Assembly (NCBI GenBank): GCA_031292215.1
Contig: JARLHO010000174.1
Coordinates: 1-35,067, forward strand
Source: Syntrophobacteraceae bacterium
GTDB taxonomy: Bacteria; Desulfobacterota; Syntrophobacteria; Syntrophobacterales; Syntrophobacteraceae
Reading direction: 5' to 3'
DNA: 35,067 nt
Position numbers and translations under genes: made by a program. Numbering within the stretch: position 1 is the stretch's first letter; each line of letters begins with the position of its first letter. Under the pieces are notes generated by a model. The model ran no database searches, was not told where the DNA came from, and worked only from the letters and a program-made list of their open reading frames with translations. Positions 1 to 7,730 of the stretch are shown here, piece after piece.

Positions 1-88
1 GTGTCGCCGCAGACGGGTTGCCAAGCCCCGACCTGCCCGGCTGGCTGCGCCGGCGGCAGCTCGGACGGCAGTCCGCACCGCCTGCCGG

Positions 89-156
89 GTGATGTATTCG
101 CCGAAGTTTCATTCTCGTTCAAACAGCGTCCAAAGACGGGCGGCGCGGCTCATATG
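89..156 (+). repeat. dispersed repeat, AAGTTTC family, copy 1
   Basis: A segment with the core AAGTTTCATTCTCG followed by a GGCGGCGCGGCTC box recurs in degenerate form at 503-569 (same strand) and at 3855-3909 (opposite strand). All copies are intergenic. The match is by eye, and the family function is unknown. Confidence 0.6.
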
Positions 157-170
157 AAACATCAGTTGTA

Positions 171-200
171 GGTTGGGCTAAGCGCAGCGCAGCCCAACAA
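171..200 (+). repeat. 30-bp palindromic dispersed repeat, copy 1
   Basis: The arms GTTGGGCT (172-179) and AGCCCAAC (191-198) flank an 11-nt loop, giving a REP-like hairpin. Positions 3931-3960 are the exact reverse complement of this 30-bp segment. A shortened copy lies at 5685-5708. Confidence 0.75.
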
Positions 201-288
201 ACAGGAGCGCCGGTTGGGCGCAATCCATCGACTCTTGACGCATCTTTTTTGAAACGTCTGAGTGAAAGTGCCGTGCCCCCCCTCGAAT

Positions 289-490
289 CTTACAATTACC
301 CACACATACGCCCACTTACCCCTTAGCGGAGACTCCCAAGAAGGGGCTTGGCCCGATCGCCCCCCTTTTTTTGCAAAGGTGGGGTTGGGGCCGCTGCAAT
401 GACGCGCATGGACCGGCCGGGCTCGCTCGCTCCCCTTATTTGCAACTTTGCAAAAGGAGATAGGTGGGCGTATATGTGGGTAATTGTAAG
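289..490. mobile_element. MITE-like element, 202 bp, with 30-bp TIRs and 9-bp target duplication
   Basis: The terminal inverted repeats are 289-318 (begins CTTACAATTACCC) and 461-490 (ends GGGTAATTGTAAG). They match at about 28 of 30 positions. The element is bounded on both sides by the same 9 bp, CCCTCGAAT, at 280-288 and 491-499, as expected for a target-site duplication. The 142-bp interior has no convincing coding frame, so the element is non-autonomous and would need a transposase in trans. Its IS family is not recognised; a 9-bp duplication fits several families. Confidence 0.85.
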
Positions 491-502
491 CCCTCGAATC
501 GG

Positions 503-569
503 GGTGATGCGCTGCCTAAAGTTTCGTCCTCGATAAAACCCTGTCCCAAAACGGGGCGGCGCCGCTCTT
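503..569 (+). repeat. dispersed repeat, AAGTTTC family, copy 2
   Basis: This is a degenerate same-strand copy of 89-156. It shares a leading GGGTGATG, the AAGTTTCGTCCTCG core and a GGGGCGGCGCCGCTC box. It lies just right of the MITE-like element. Confidence 0.55.
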
Positions 570-597
570 GCCCGGGTCGCACCCATGGTGAGGAAAA

Positions 598-645
598 CCC
601 GGGACAATCGCTTTAAAATTTAGCGGATCCTCCCGGGGTTTTTTT
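598..645 (+). terminator. Rho-independent terminator
   Basis: The stem CCCGGGA (598-604) pairs with TCCCGGG (631-637), with an inner CGCT/AGCG pairing, and is followed by seven T residues (639-645). No intact gene lies directly upstream, so it may be left over from a lost gene. A second hairpin (CCCGGGT/ACCCGGG, about 570-600) overlaps its 5' arm. Confidence 0.6.
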
Positions 646-961
646 CTTTCGCCGCACCTCGCCAGTGGATGGGCAATGCGTAAAAGTATTAATTGCCGGC
701 TTGATTTGAGGCACGCCGCTTTACTGCCCGCGCCAGAATACAACGAGCAGGTTGTACAACAAATGTGCTGTAGACTATTTGCTTTTTGCCTCGCCTGAAT
801 TATACAACCAATACGATGTTGTACATCGATCCGGTTTTATTTACTGGAGGGGCCATGGCCGATTTTATCGTAGGTAGTTATCTCTTGGACCTTGGCGATG
901 CATCCGAGCGCGGGATGTCGAAGATGGAAATAGTCGCCCACTGGATGTCGCGGCAGGCGGG
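646..961. other. gene-poor stretch left of the TPR remnant
   Basis: No reading frame here resembles a known protein. A frame beginning at 855 (MADFIVG...) runs into the TPR remnant in the wrong frame and is probably fortuitous. Short TTGTACA-type dyads occur near 750 and 820, but no function can be assigned. Confidence 0.4.
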
Positions 962-1339
962 GGGCAGGCTGGAAAGCGAACCGCGCTCAGCAACATTTCG
1001 CAAATCTATCACGCTCGGGGAGATTACGAGAAGGCGCTGAACTACCTGGAACAGTCGCTTGCAATCAGGCGGCAAATCGGCGATAAGGCCGAGCTCTGCA
1101 TCACCCTGTTCAATATGGGGCATATTCACATGCAAAATGAGCAGTTTCAGGATGCTCTAAGCGCCTGGGCGGAGGCATATACGATCGCCAAATCAATGAA
1201 CCTGGCCCAAGGGCTGCAAGCTCTGGCGAAACTCGCCCCGCGGCTGGGCCTGCCCGAAGGTCTCACCGGCTGGGAGGAGCTTTCGCAGCAGGCGCAAGGC
1301 GCCAATTCGTCTCCCTCCGGGACAACCCAGAAACCATGA
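962..1339 (+). pseudogene. TPR-protein 3' remnant
   Basis: The frame beginning at 962 reads through TPR-like motifs without a stop: LSNISQIYHARGDYEKAL, then NYLEQSLAIRRQIGDKAE, then LFNMGHIHMQNEQFQDAL. It ends in a tail containing LAPRLGLPEGLTGWEEL at the stop near 1339. This is the C-terminal pattern of the large bacterial tetratricopeptide-repeat protein families, which act as protein-protein interaction scaffolds. No start codon with a ribosome-binding site lies upstream in this frame, and the frame is closed by TAG at 875, so the N-terminal part is missing. An ATG at 1115 could express only the last one to two repeats. The remnant lies beside a MITE-like element and repeats, which fits a decaying accessory locus. 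Confidence 0.7.
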
Positions 1340-1425
1340 AAAGTATTCTTCCCTTCTTAGCCCCTTCGCGTCTTCGCGTGAGAAAATTTTTCCCGCCCTC
1401 CGTCACCGCCTCCGTTACCCCTCCG

Positions 1426-2550
<1,125 letters not shown>

Positions 2551-2573
2551 TTAGTCGCCGTAGTCGCCGCAGA

Positions 2574-3668
2574 TTACAGGATCAGCATTGCATCCCCGTA
2601 GCTAAAGAAGCGGTACCGCTCGCAAACGGCCTCCCGGTAGGCGGAAGCTATTTGGCTTCGCCCCGCGAAAGCCGACACCAGAAGTATCAGGCTGGACTTT
2701 GGGACATGAAAGTTTGTGACCATGCAGTCAACGACTTGAAACCCGTAGCCCGGGTAGATGAAGTGATCGCACATGCCGGAAAACGGCCTCACTTCGCCCT
2801 GTTGGGCAAAGACCCACTCAAGAGTTCGCACCACGGTCGTTCCGACGGCGACAATGCGCCTTTTTTCGCCCTTTGCCCGGTTAATCGCCCGGGCGCTCGC
2901 CTCGCCTACCTCGATATACTCGGAGTGCATCCGGTGATCGCGAAAGTCTTCGCACCGTATGGGCGAAAAAGTGCCGTAACCCACGTGAAGAGTCAGCGCG
3001 GCGAGCTCTATTCCGGCAGCGCCCAGTTCGTGTAAAAGAGATTTGGTAAAATGCAAACCGGCAGTGGGCGCCGCAATCGCTCCGGGGTGTTTTGCGTATT
3101 CGGTCTGATAGCAGATAAGATCGCCTTCAGACTGTGCTCCGGCATCCCTTTCGATATAGGGCGGCAAGGGGGTGCGGCCGATTCGGTCCAGAAGATCGAC
3201 CAACTGCGTTGCTCCCAAAAACCTCGCTTGGACCAAGCCATCCCCGGAGGCCGAAACCACCTCTGCGCGGATGCCTTCGGAGAACTCGATAATTTGTCCC
3301 TGGCGAACGGGCTTGGAGGCTTTTGTCAGGCAGCGGTAGCCCCGGGTTTCTCCAAGCTCTGGGTCCTTATACGGGTCCAGGACCAAAAACTCGACCCTGC
3401 CTCCCGTTTCTTTTCGCCCCACGAGCCGCGCGGGAACCACCCGCGTGTCGTTTACAACCAATAGGTCGCCAGGCCGTAAATACTGACCTATTTTATCGAA
3501 CCGGGAATGTCGGAGCGTGCCCGCGGACCGGTCCAAAACGAGCAGGCGGGACAGCTCTCTTGCAGGGGCTGGATGCTGGGCTATTAACTCGGGCGGCAGC
3601 TCGTAGTCATAATCCTCGATCCTAAAGGATGCGAGTTTTCCTTCCGCCATGTTTTGCTGAAAATCCAT
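2574..3668 (-). CDS. queA: S-adenosylmethionine:tRNA ribosyltransferase-isomerase
   Basis: QueA transfers and isomerises the ribosyl moiety of AdoMet onto preQ1-tRNA to form epoxyqueuosine. The protein shows the family N-terminus (DYDYELPPELIAQHP), VVNDTRVVPARL, HPGAIAAPTAGLHFT, LHVGYGTFSPI, GTTVVRTLEW, and the C-terminal RFFSYGDAMLI. The frame stays open further upstream to 3875, but that extension is unlike the family. I chose the ATG at 3668 (MDFQQN), giving 364 aa; an ATG at 3650 (MAEGK) is the alternative. It lies upstream of tgt in a two-gene queuosine operon. Confidence 0.95.
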   Translation of the reverse strand: MDFQQNMAEGKLASFRIEDYDYELPPELIAQHPAPARELSRLLVLDRSAGTLRHSRFDKIGQYLRPGDLLVVNDTRVVPARLVGRKETGGRVEFLVLDPYKDPELGETRGYRCLTKASKPVRQGQIIEFSEGIRAEVVSASGDGLVQARFLGATQLVDLLDRIGRTPLPPYIERDAGAQSEGDLICYQTEYAKHPGAIAAPTAGLHFTKSLLHELGAAGIELAALTLHVGYGTFSPIRCEDFRDHRMHSEYIEVGEASARAINRAKGEKRRIVAVGTTVVRTLEWVFAQQGEVRPFSGMCDHFIYPGYGFQVVDCMVTNFHVPKSSLILLVSAFAGRSQIASAYREAVCERYRFFSYGDAMLIL

Positions 3669-3854
3669 ACCGATACCGGGGCCTCGAAGCGATTTTTCTT
3701 TTTCCCCATGCCCCGAAGACGGACCGGGATTGCAGCCAAGTATAACGCATCGAGTCGGCGAGGTAAGCAAGAAACGGTTCCCCCCCCCGGATAAAATTCC
3801 TCCCCCCCTCGGGGCTGTAGACGAAAACAGTCGCGCCCGCATCTTTACCAAGTC

Positions 3855-3909
3855 CCATACAAGCCGCGCCGCCACGTCCTCGGATGCGGTTTGAACGAGG
3901 ATGAAACTT
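3855..3909 (-). repeat. dispersed repeat, AAGTTTC family, copy 3
   Basis: Read on the minus strand it starts AAGTTTCATCCTCGTTCAAAC and contains GGCGGCGCGGCTTGTATG, closely matching 104-156. It lies in the 326-bp gap between queA and the secreted-protein gene. That gap otherwise holds poly-C tracts, the next repeat and a ribosome-binding site, with no recognisable gene. Confidence 0.65.
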
Positions 3910-3930
3910 GACGTTTCCTATACGATTAAT

Positions 3931-3960
3931 TTGTTGGGCTGCGCTGCGCTTAGCCCAACC
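3931..3960 (-). repeat. 30-bp palindromic dispersed repeat, copy 2
   Basis: This is the exact reverse complement of 171-200. Its arms GTTGGGCT (3933-3940) and AGCCCAAC (3952-3959) form a hairpin upstream of the gene at 3995. Confidence 0.75.
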
Positions 3961-3994
3961 GACCGATGCAGCTTTCGGAAAAGAGGTGTGAATT

Positions 3995-4750
3995 ATGAGA
4001 AGCATGCTCATTATGGTTCTGGCGGCAGGTTTGGCTCTTTTGCCGTATGGGGCGCCGGTCGGGGCGCAGGAAAAGACGTCCTCCGAAAGCCCGCCGATCG
4101 AGCACCCCCCGGTGAGCGAAGGCCAGTTTGCCGTAAGGCTTGCGGAGGCCCTGGGGGTAGCGTCTTCCCGCGAGAAAGCCGCCGCGGAAGACTCTTTGGC
4201 CCGGGCCAACATCGCGCCTCGAAGCGGATGGGTTTCCGACTATCCCATGACCCCCGATATTATCGAAGAAGTGAGGCAAAGCGCCTCGATGTCGGCCTCA
4301 GCGGGCGGACTCAATATGTCGGAAGCAGGTGCGGCCCGCGCCGTAACCGGGGTGAGCGCCGCGATGAACCTCCCCACCAGGTCGGGGGGCCAATATGGGC
4401 GATCCGGATATAGTTTGTCTAGCCATTCCACGAGTTCCGAATACGAATCGGCCCGGCAGAGCGCTCCGCCCCCGGAGGCCCCAGCCCTCGGCGCACCGGT
4501 CCGTGCGCGTTCTTCGACGTTTGCCGGGGAAGGTAGAGCCGCCGGCACGGCGCGGTTTAGCTCCTCGGGCGAACGGATCCCCTTGGAGCGATCAAACGCA
4601 AGGAACCCGGTCTCGACCATGAGAAATCTTCGCGGCTCTTACGGAGGCCCTTCGGGGAGGGACGGCCGGTATGGCGCACACCCCTACTCCGGCGAATCCG
4701 CATTCAGTGGCGGCTACCAGGCGGGAGGCACGGGCGGCGGCGGCCGCTAA
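3995..4750 (+). CDS. secreted low-complexity protein of unknown function
   Basis: I do not recognise this 251-aa protein. Residues 1 to about 24 form a Sec signal peptide: Arg at position 2, a hydrophobic core, and a likely cleavage at VGA|QE. The mature part begins with a charged region (about 40-75). From about residue 95 it becomes rich in Ser, Gly, Ala and Pro, ending in a run of glycines and Arg. There are no cysteines or catalytic motifs. The start is supported by AAGAGGTG about 6 bases upstream of ATG. It converges on the gene ending at 4836, and a hairpin-capable repeat lies between them. It could be an envelope-associated or extracellular disordered protein. Confidence 0.7.
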   Translation: MRSMLIMVLAAGLALLPYGAPVGAQEKTSSESPPIEHPPVSEGQFAVRLAEALGVASSREKAAAEDSLARANIAPRSGWVSDYPMTPDIIEEVRQSASMSASAGGLNMSEAGAARAVTGVSAAMNLPTRSGGQYGRSGYSLSSHSTSSEYESARQSAPPPEAPALGAPVRARSSTFAGEGRAAGTARFSSSGERIPLERSNARNPVSTMRNLRGSYGGPSGRDGRYGAHPYSGESAFSGGYQAGGTGGGGR

Positions 4751-4763
4751 GGACCGGTGGATA

Positions 4764-4831
4764 GGGGAATGGTTAAACAGGTGAGCAGGCTTTTCGATTC
4801 ACCCATTCACCCATTCACCGACTCACCGACG
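4764..4831. repeat. GTGAATCG-type repeat between convergent genes
   Basis: The tandem CACCCATTCACCCATTCACCG, with a preceding GTGAGCAGGCTTTTCG, matches on the opposite strand the motifs at 12974-13018 and 33318-33345. Its GGTGAG and CTCACC ends can pair. It may act as a two-way terminator between the genes ending at 4750 and 4836. Confidence 0.45.
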
Positions 4832-4835
4832 CTTC

Positions 4836-5501
4836 TCACCTCCCGGTCTGGCAATCTTTTTTGGAAAGCTCCGCGTTGAAAAGCGCGTAAAAATTCCTGT
4901 GCTCCTTTATCAATCGGGCGAAGAGCACCTTTGCCTTATCGAGGTCGTTTACGTTCAAGATGAGATTGACCCCGATCCTGAAAGCCAGCTTTGCATCCAT
5001 ACTGGTTTTTTCCCTGCTGAGAAGACACAGATAGAATTGTCTTCTCTGGTGCATGGGAAGAAGCTGTATGTGGTGGAGGACGAGATTTTCGGATTCTTTT
5101 TCGGAATTGAAATTCTCATCGAGCACGAGGAGATCGTAGGAGTTGTGGTGGAGCTTTCCCAGGGCGAACGCGGGGCGAAGGGCATGGATGACCCAGAAGT
5201 CCAGTTCCTGGAGCACTTGCACGATGCGTTGCCCGCGTTTAAGATCGGTGTCGCAGAGAAGGGCGGTCCTAACGCCTTGATCGACGACATCGATTGCATT
5301 TGCGTAATCGAGCAGAGGGTCCGCCGGATTTTGCTCCGAAAGGCAAAAAGGGCTCTTTTCCGCCTCGGCGGGCCCATTTCTCCCGAGGATTTCCAGGGGG
5401 GATTTGCACCTTGGGCAAAGCGTTTTGAGCGGCTTATCTTCCGGTATTTTTTCGTCCGCAACGTTGAATTCGACCCGGCATCCTTTGCATTGAATTCTCA
5501 C
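4836..5501 (-). CDS. zinc-ribbon plus receiver-like domain protein
   Basis: The N-terminal 35 residues form an MJ0042-like zinc ribbon with paired cysteines C5/C8 and C29/C32. From about residue 77 to 200 the sequence resembles a CheY-like receiver: a strand followed by acidic residues (LLCDTD, D84 and D86), a helix, and then YDLLVLDEN with D128 at the phospho-acceptor position. The conserved Lys-Pro near the end of a true receiver is not visible (LILNVNDLD instead), so phosphorylation is uncertain. No DNA-binding output domain is present, so this is probably a regulatory adaptor of unknown partner. The start is GTG at 5501 with GGAGAAAG upstream. The gene diverges from the one at 5739. Confidence 0.65.
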   Translation of the reverse strand: MRIQCKGCRVEFNVADEKIPEDKPLKTLCPRCKSPLEILGRNGPAEAEKSPFCLSEQNPADPLLDYANAIDVVDQGVRTALLCDTDLKRGQRIVQVLQELDFWVIHALRPAFALGKLHHNSYDLLVLDENFNSEKESENLVLHHIQLLPMHQRRQFYLCLLSREKTSMDAKLAFRIGVNLILNVNDLDKAKVLFARLIKEHRNFYALFNAELSKKDCQTGR

Positions 5502-5591
5502 TGTCTTTCTCCAGTCAATCGAGGTATCTATTCCAGGCGCGATGCTTTTGGGCTATAAGTAAATCGGCAGAAGTCAGGAATCGGACTACTG

Positions 5592-5631
5592 AAAATTGCA
5601 ATTTTTGGGCCTTAATGACTAATTTTAAGGC
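5592..5631. promoter_or_regulatory. two adjacent dyads in a divergent intergenic region
   Basis: A perfect 14-bp palindrome, AAAATTGCAATTTT (5592-5605), is followed 3 bases later by the hairpin GCCTTAA/TTAAGGC (5609-5631). They sit between the divergent genes starting at 5501 and 5739. They could be an operator or a terminator-type structure; no regulator is identified. Confidence 0.4.
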
Positions 5632-5684
5632 AGAGCAGTTTGGCACGTCTTCCCCCGGGACGCCCGGAAACGATGAAAAGCCGC

Positions 5685-5708
5685 AGGTCGGGCTAAGCGC
5701 GCCCAACA
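5685..5708 (+). repeat. degenerate copy of the GTTGGGCT palindrome
   Basis: The segment AGGTCGGGCTAAGCGC followed by GCCCAACAGG is a shortened version of the 30-bp element at 171-200. It lies 30 bp upstream of the next gene start. Confidence 0.5.
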
Positions 5709-5738
5709 GGAACTTTTCGAAACAGCAAAGGAAGCTTT

Positions 5739-6542
5739 ATGGATTTCCTGGAACCCGAAGCATTTTTCGAGTTGGCGACATTTGATCACCGCGATCTTTT
5801 CGCCGACTGCAAGTATGTGTGGGACGCCCTGGGCAGGATAGGCGGCTACCTGGAACAGCACCTGGGGGCAAACGTTGCCGGGGTAAAGTGCTTTAAGCGT
5901 CCACTCCCGCAAACGGTTGTGCTGTGGCGGGGAAAGACCCTTACGGAAGGCTTTGAGATCCTCGGCGGAGACACGAGGAAGGGGCAATTCCAGGTCCTTA
6001 TCGAGGGCGAGGAAACAACCGAGGCTGCCGTCTTATGGGAAGGCAGCGTGCTGTGGGACGAGTCGGTCTATATTGGCCCCGGGGCGGTCGTCGAACCCGG
6101 CGCCCTGGTACAGGGGCCGACGGTTATCGGGCCGCACACCGAGGTCCGCCATGGGGCTTACGTGAGGGGAAAGTGCGTCGTGGGCGCCCGATGCATCGTG
6201 GGCCATACCACGGAAATCAAGTCGAGCGTAATGCTTGACGGCGCCAAAGCGGGTCACTTCGCCTATGTGGGGGACTCCGTAATCGGATGTGAAGCAAACC
6301 TTGGCGCCGGAACCAAGCTTGCGAATCTCAAAATCAGGGAGCAGTCCATCCGGGTCATGGCCCACGGCACGCGGATAGTGACAAATCTTCGCAAGTTCGG
6401 GGCAATTTTGGGCGATCATGTGGAAACCGGGTGTAATTCCGTGACCAACCCGGGGACCGTTCTGGGCAAGGGGTGCCAGGTATTTCCCTTGACCTCCGTT
6501 CGAGCCGGCTACTATGAACCCAATTCCGTCATCAGAGGTTAG
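5739..6542 (+). CDS. left-handed beta-helix (hexapeptide-repeat) transferase, GlmU-like
   Basis: This 267-aa protein has an N-terminal region of about 90 residues (DFLEPEAFFEL...) followed by imperfect hexapeptide turns from about residue 105: VYIGPGAVVEPGALVQG, PTVIGPHTEVRHGAYVRG, CVVGARCIVGHTTEI. This is the fold of acyltransferases and of the GlmU C-terminal acetyltransferase. The segment GDSVIGCEANLGAGTKLANLK resembles the GlmU acetyltransferase domain, where such motifs bind acetyl-CoA and sugar phosphate. The pyrophosphorylase domain of GlmU is absent, so a role in sugar-nucleotide or envelope-glycan synthesis is inferred only. The ATG is preceded by AAAGGAAG. The next gene overlaps its 3' end by 29 bp. 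Confidence 0.75.
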   Translation: MDFLEPEAFFELATFDHRDLFADCKYVWDALGRIGGYLEQHLGANVAGVKCFKRPLPQTVVLWRGKTLTEGFEILGGDTRKGQFQVLIEGEETTEAAVLWEGSVLWDESVYIGPGAVVEPGALVQGPTVIGPHTEVRHGAYVRGKCVVGARCIVGHTTEIKSSVMLDGAKAGHFAYVGDSVIGCEANLGAGTKLANLKIREQSIRVMAHGTRIVTNLRKFGAILGDHVETGCNSVTNPGTVLGKGCQVFPLTSVRAGYYEPNSVIRG

Positions 6543-7065
6543 GGGCGAGGAGGCGGCCGCCGGGGTCATCGACTATTTCCGCAACCGCTTGGAGGATTGC
6601 AGCCAGGCGAGCCCCTATCGGCGCACGGCCTCCGGCGCCTGGGCCGCTTCGCGGCCCGAGTACCTGTTTAGTTTTTTTAAAATGGTGAACCTTTCGGGTT
6701 TCGGTCTTTTCATAGATCTGGGCGCCGGGGATGGAGTCGCCTGCTGCGTTGCGGGTCTTTTTACCAGGGCGCTCGGCATCGAGTCCGACCCCCTCCTGGC
6801 AGCGGGGGCGGGACGCGCCGCCCGCCATTTACACCTCCAGGATCGCGTGGGCTTTATTTGCGCCGATTTTCTCGCCCAGTCCATTGGCAAAGCCGATTGT
6901 CTCTACGTCTATCCCGATAAGCCCATCTACGCCATCGAAAACGCCCTGGAGGGCTGGGGCGGGACGCTTCTTGTCTATGGGCCCCATTTCCCGCCAAAGC
7001 GATTTTCGCTTAAAAAAAAGCTCCGGTTGGACATGGAGACGATGTCTGTCTATTCCGGACGGTGA
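6514..7065 (+). CDS. class I SAM-dependent methyltransferase
   Basis: The 183-aa protein has the AdoMet-binding motif I FIDLGAGDG (about residues 65-73), an acidic motif II after strand 2 (LGIESDP), and a motif-III-like segment DRVGFICADFL. The lead-in SPYRRTASGAWAASRPEYLFSFF resembles a small deltaproteobacterial methyltransferase family whose substrate I do not know. The proposed ATG lies inside the 3' end of the upstream gene, with no strong ribosome-binding site, so translational coupling is likely. The N-terminal segment looks family-like, which argues against the later ATG at 6682. The Uma2 gene starts 13 bp after the stop. Confidence 0.75.
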   Translation: MNPIPSSEVRGEEAAAGVIDYFRNRLEDCSQASPYRRTASGAWAASRPEYLFSFFKMVNLSGFGLFIDLGAGDGVACCVAGLFTRALGIESDPLLAAGAGRAARHLHLQDRVGFICADFLAQSIGKADCLYVYPDKPIYAIENALEGWGGTLLVYGPHFPPKRFSLKKKLRLDMETMSVYSGR

Positions 7066-7078
7066 ATGGGAGTAAAAG

Positions 7079-7675
7079 ATGGCCGAGAGCGCTAAAAAGA
7101 ATGCAACCTATGAAGATCTTTTCACTATTCCCGAAAATACGACCGGAGAAATCATCAATGGTGAGCTTTTCGTAACTCCCAGGCCATCGAGGAAACATAC
7201 CTATTCGACCTCGGTCTTGAACAGTAGGATAGGACCTCCCTATCAATTCGCGGAAGGCGGGGGACCCGGGAGTTGGATTATAATCGTGGCGCCGGAAATT
7301 AAGCTTGGAGAAAACATCCTGGTCCCCGATCTTGCCGGCTGGAAAAAGGAGGGGTTCCCGTTCGAAGAAGACACCAACTGGATTTCGGCCGCTCCCGACT
7401 GGGTCTGCGAAATCCTCTCCCCGGGAACAGCCAGTCTCGATAAGAGCTGGAAAATGCCCGTTTACGCCCTGCACGGGGTTGCCTGCGCATGGATAATCGA
7501 TCCGATGGCGATGAGAACCCTCGATGTGTACGGGCTCGCGCAAGGAGGCGGGTGGCGCCTCCTTGCGAGCTATGGTGAAAATGACCTGGTGCGGGCCAAT
7601 CCTTTCGAAGAGATCGAAATAAAGCTGAGCGATCTGTGGCTTGAAAACCGGGGGGCGCAGACCCAACAGCCTTGA
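7079..7675 (+). CDS. Uma2-family (DUF820) PD-(D/E)XK-like protein
   Basis: This 198-aa protein matches the Uma2/DUF820 layout: an N-terminal TYEDLFTIPENTTGEIINGEL, a central PDLAGWKKE, then PDWVCEILSPGT, and YALHGVACAWIIDP. The acidic residues in GEIINGE, PDLAGW and CEILSPGT correspond to the restriction-endonuclease-like active site of the family. Cellular role is unknown in most members. GGGAG lies 6 bp upstream of the ATG. It is closely spaced behind the methyltransferase, although no functional link is known. These genes are often multicopy in bacteria that carry them. Confidence 0.85.
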   Translation: MAESAKKNATYEDLFTIPENTTGEIINGELFVTPRPSRKHTYSTSVLNSRIGPPYQFAEGGGPGSWIIIVAPEIKLGENILVPDLAGWKKEGFPFEEDTNWISAAPDWVCEILSPGTASLDKSWKMPVYALHGVACAWIIDPMAMRTLDVYGLAQGGGWRLLASYGENDLVRANPFEEIEIKLSDLWLENRGAQTQQP

Positions 7676-7730
7676 AGACTCAGCTCCGCCTGCTTTTCCC
7701 CCGACACTTGCCGCCTTCGGCCGCCTGCCT

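Larger units (their letters stand above)
1..288. other. intergenic or decayed region, no supportable gene
   Basis: All three plus-strand frames are open only briefly at the left edge (about 95 to 170 bases), and none gives a recognisable protein. A 3' end of a gene lying to the left cannot be excluded. The region holds two dispersed repeats (89-156 and 171-200) and the left target duplication of the MITE-like element. Confidence 0.5.

Noticed and set aside
1-171. A 3' end of a gene entering from the left in one of the plus frames
   Set aside because: All three frames give low-complexity or Arg/Ala-rich translations caused by high GC, and no family signal is visible.
3669-3875. N-terminal extension of QueA up to 3875
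   Set aside because: The extension is low-complexity and reaches into repeat-bearing DNA, while the known QueA N-terminus begins at about 3650-3668.
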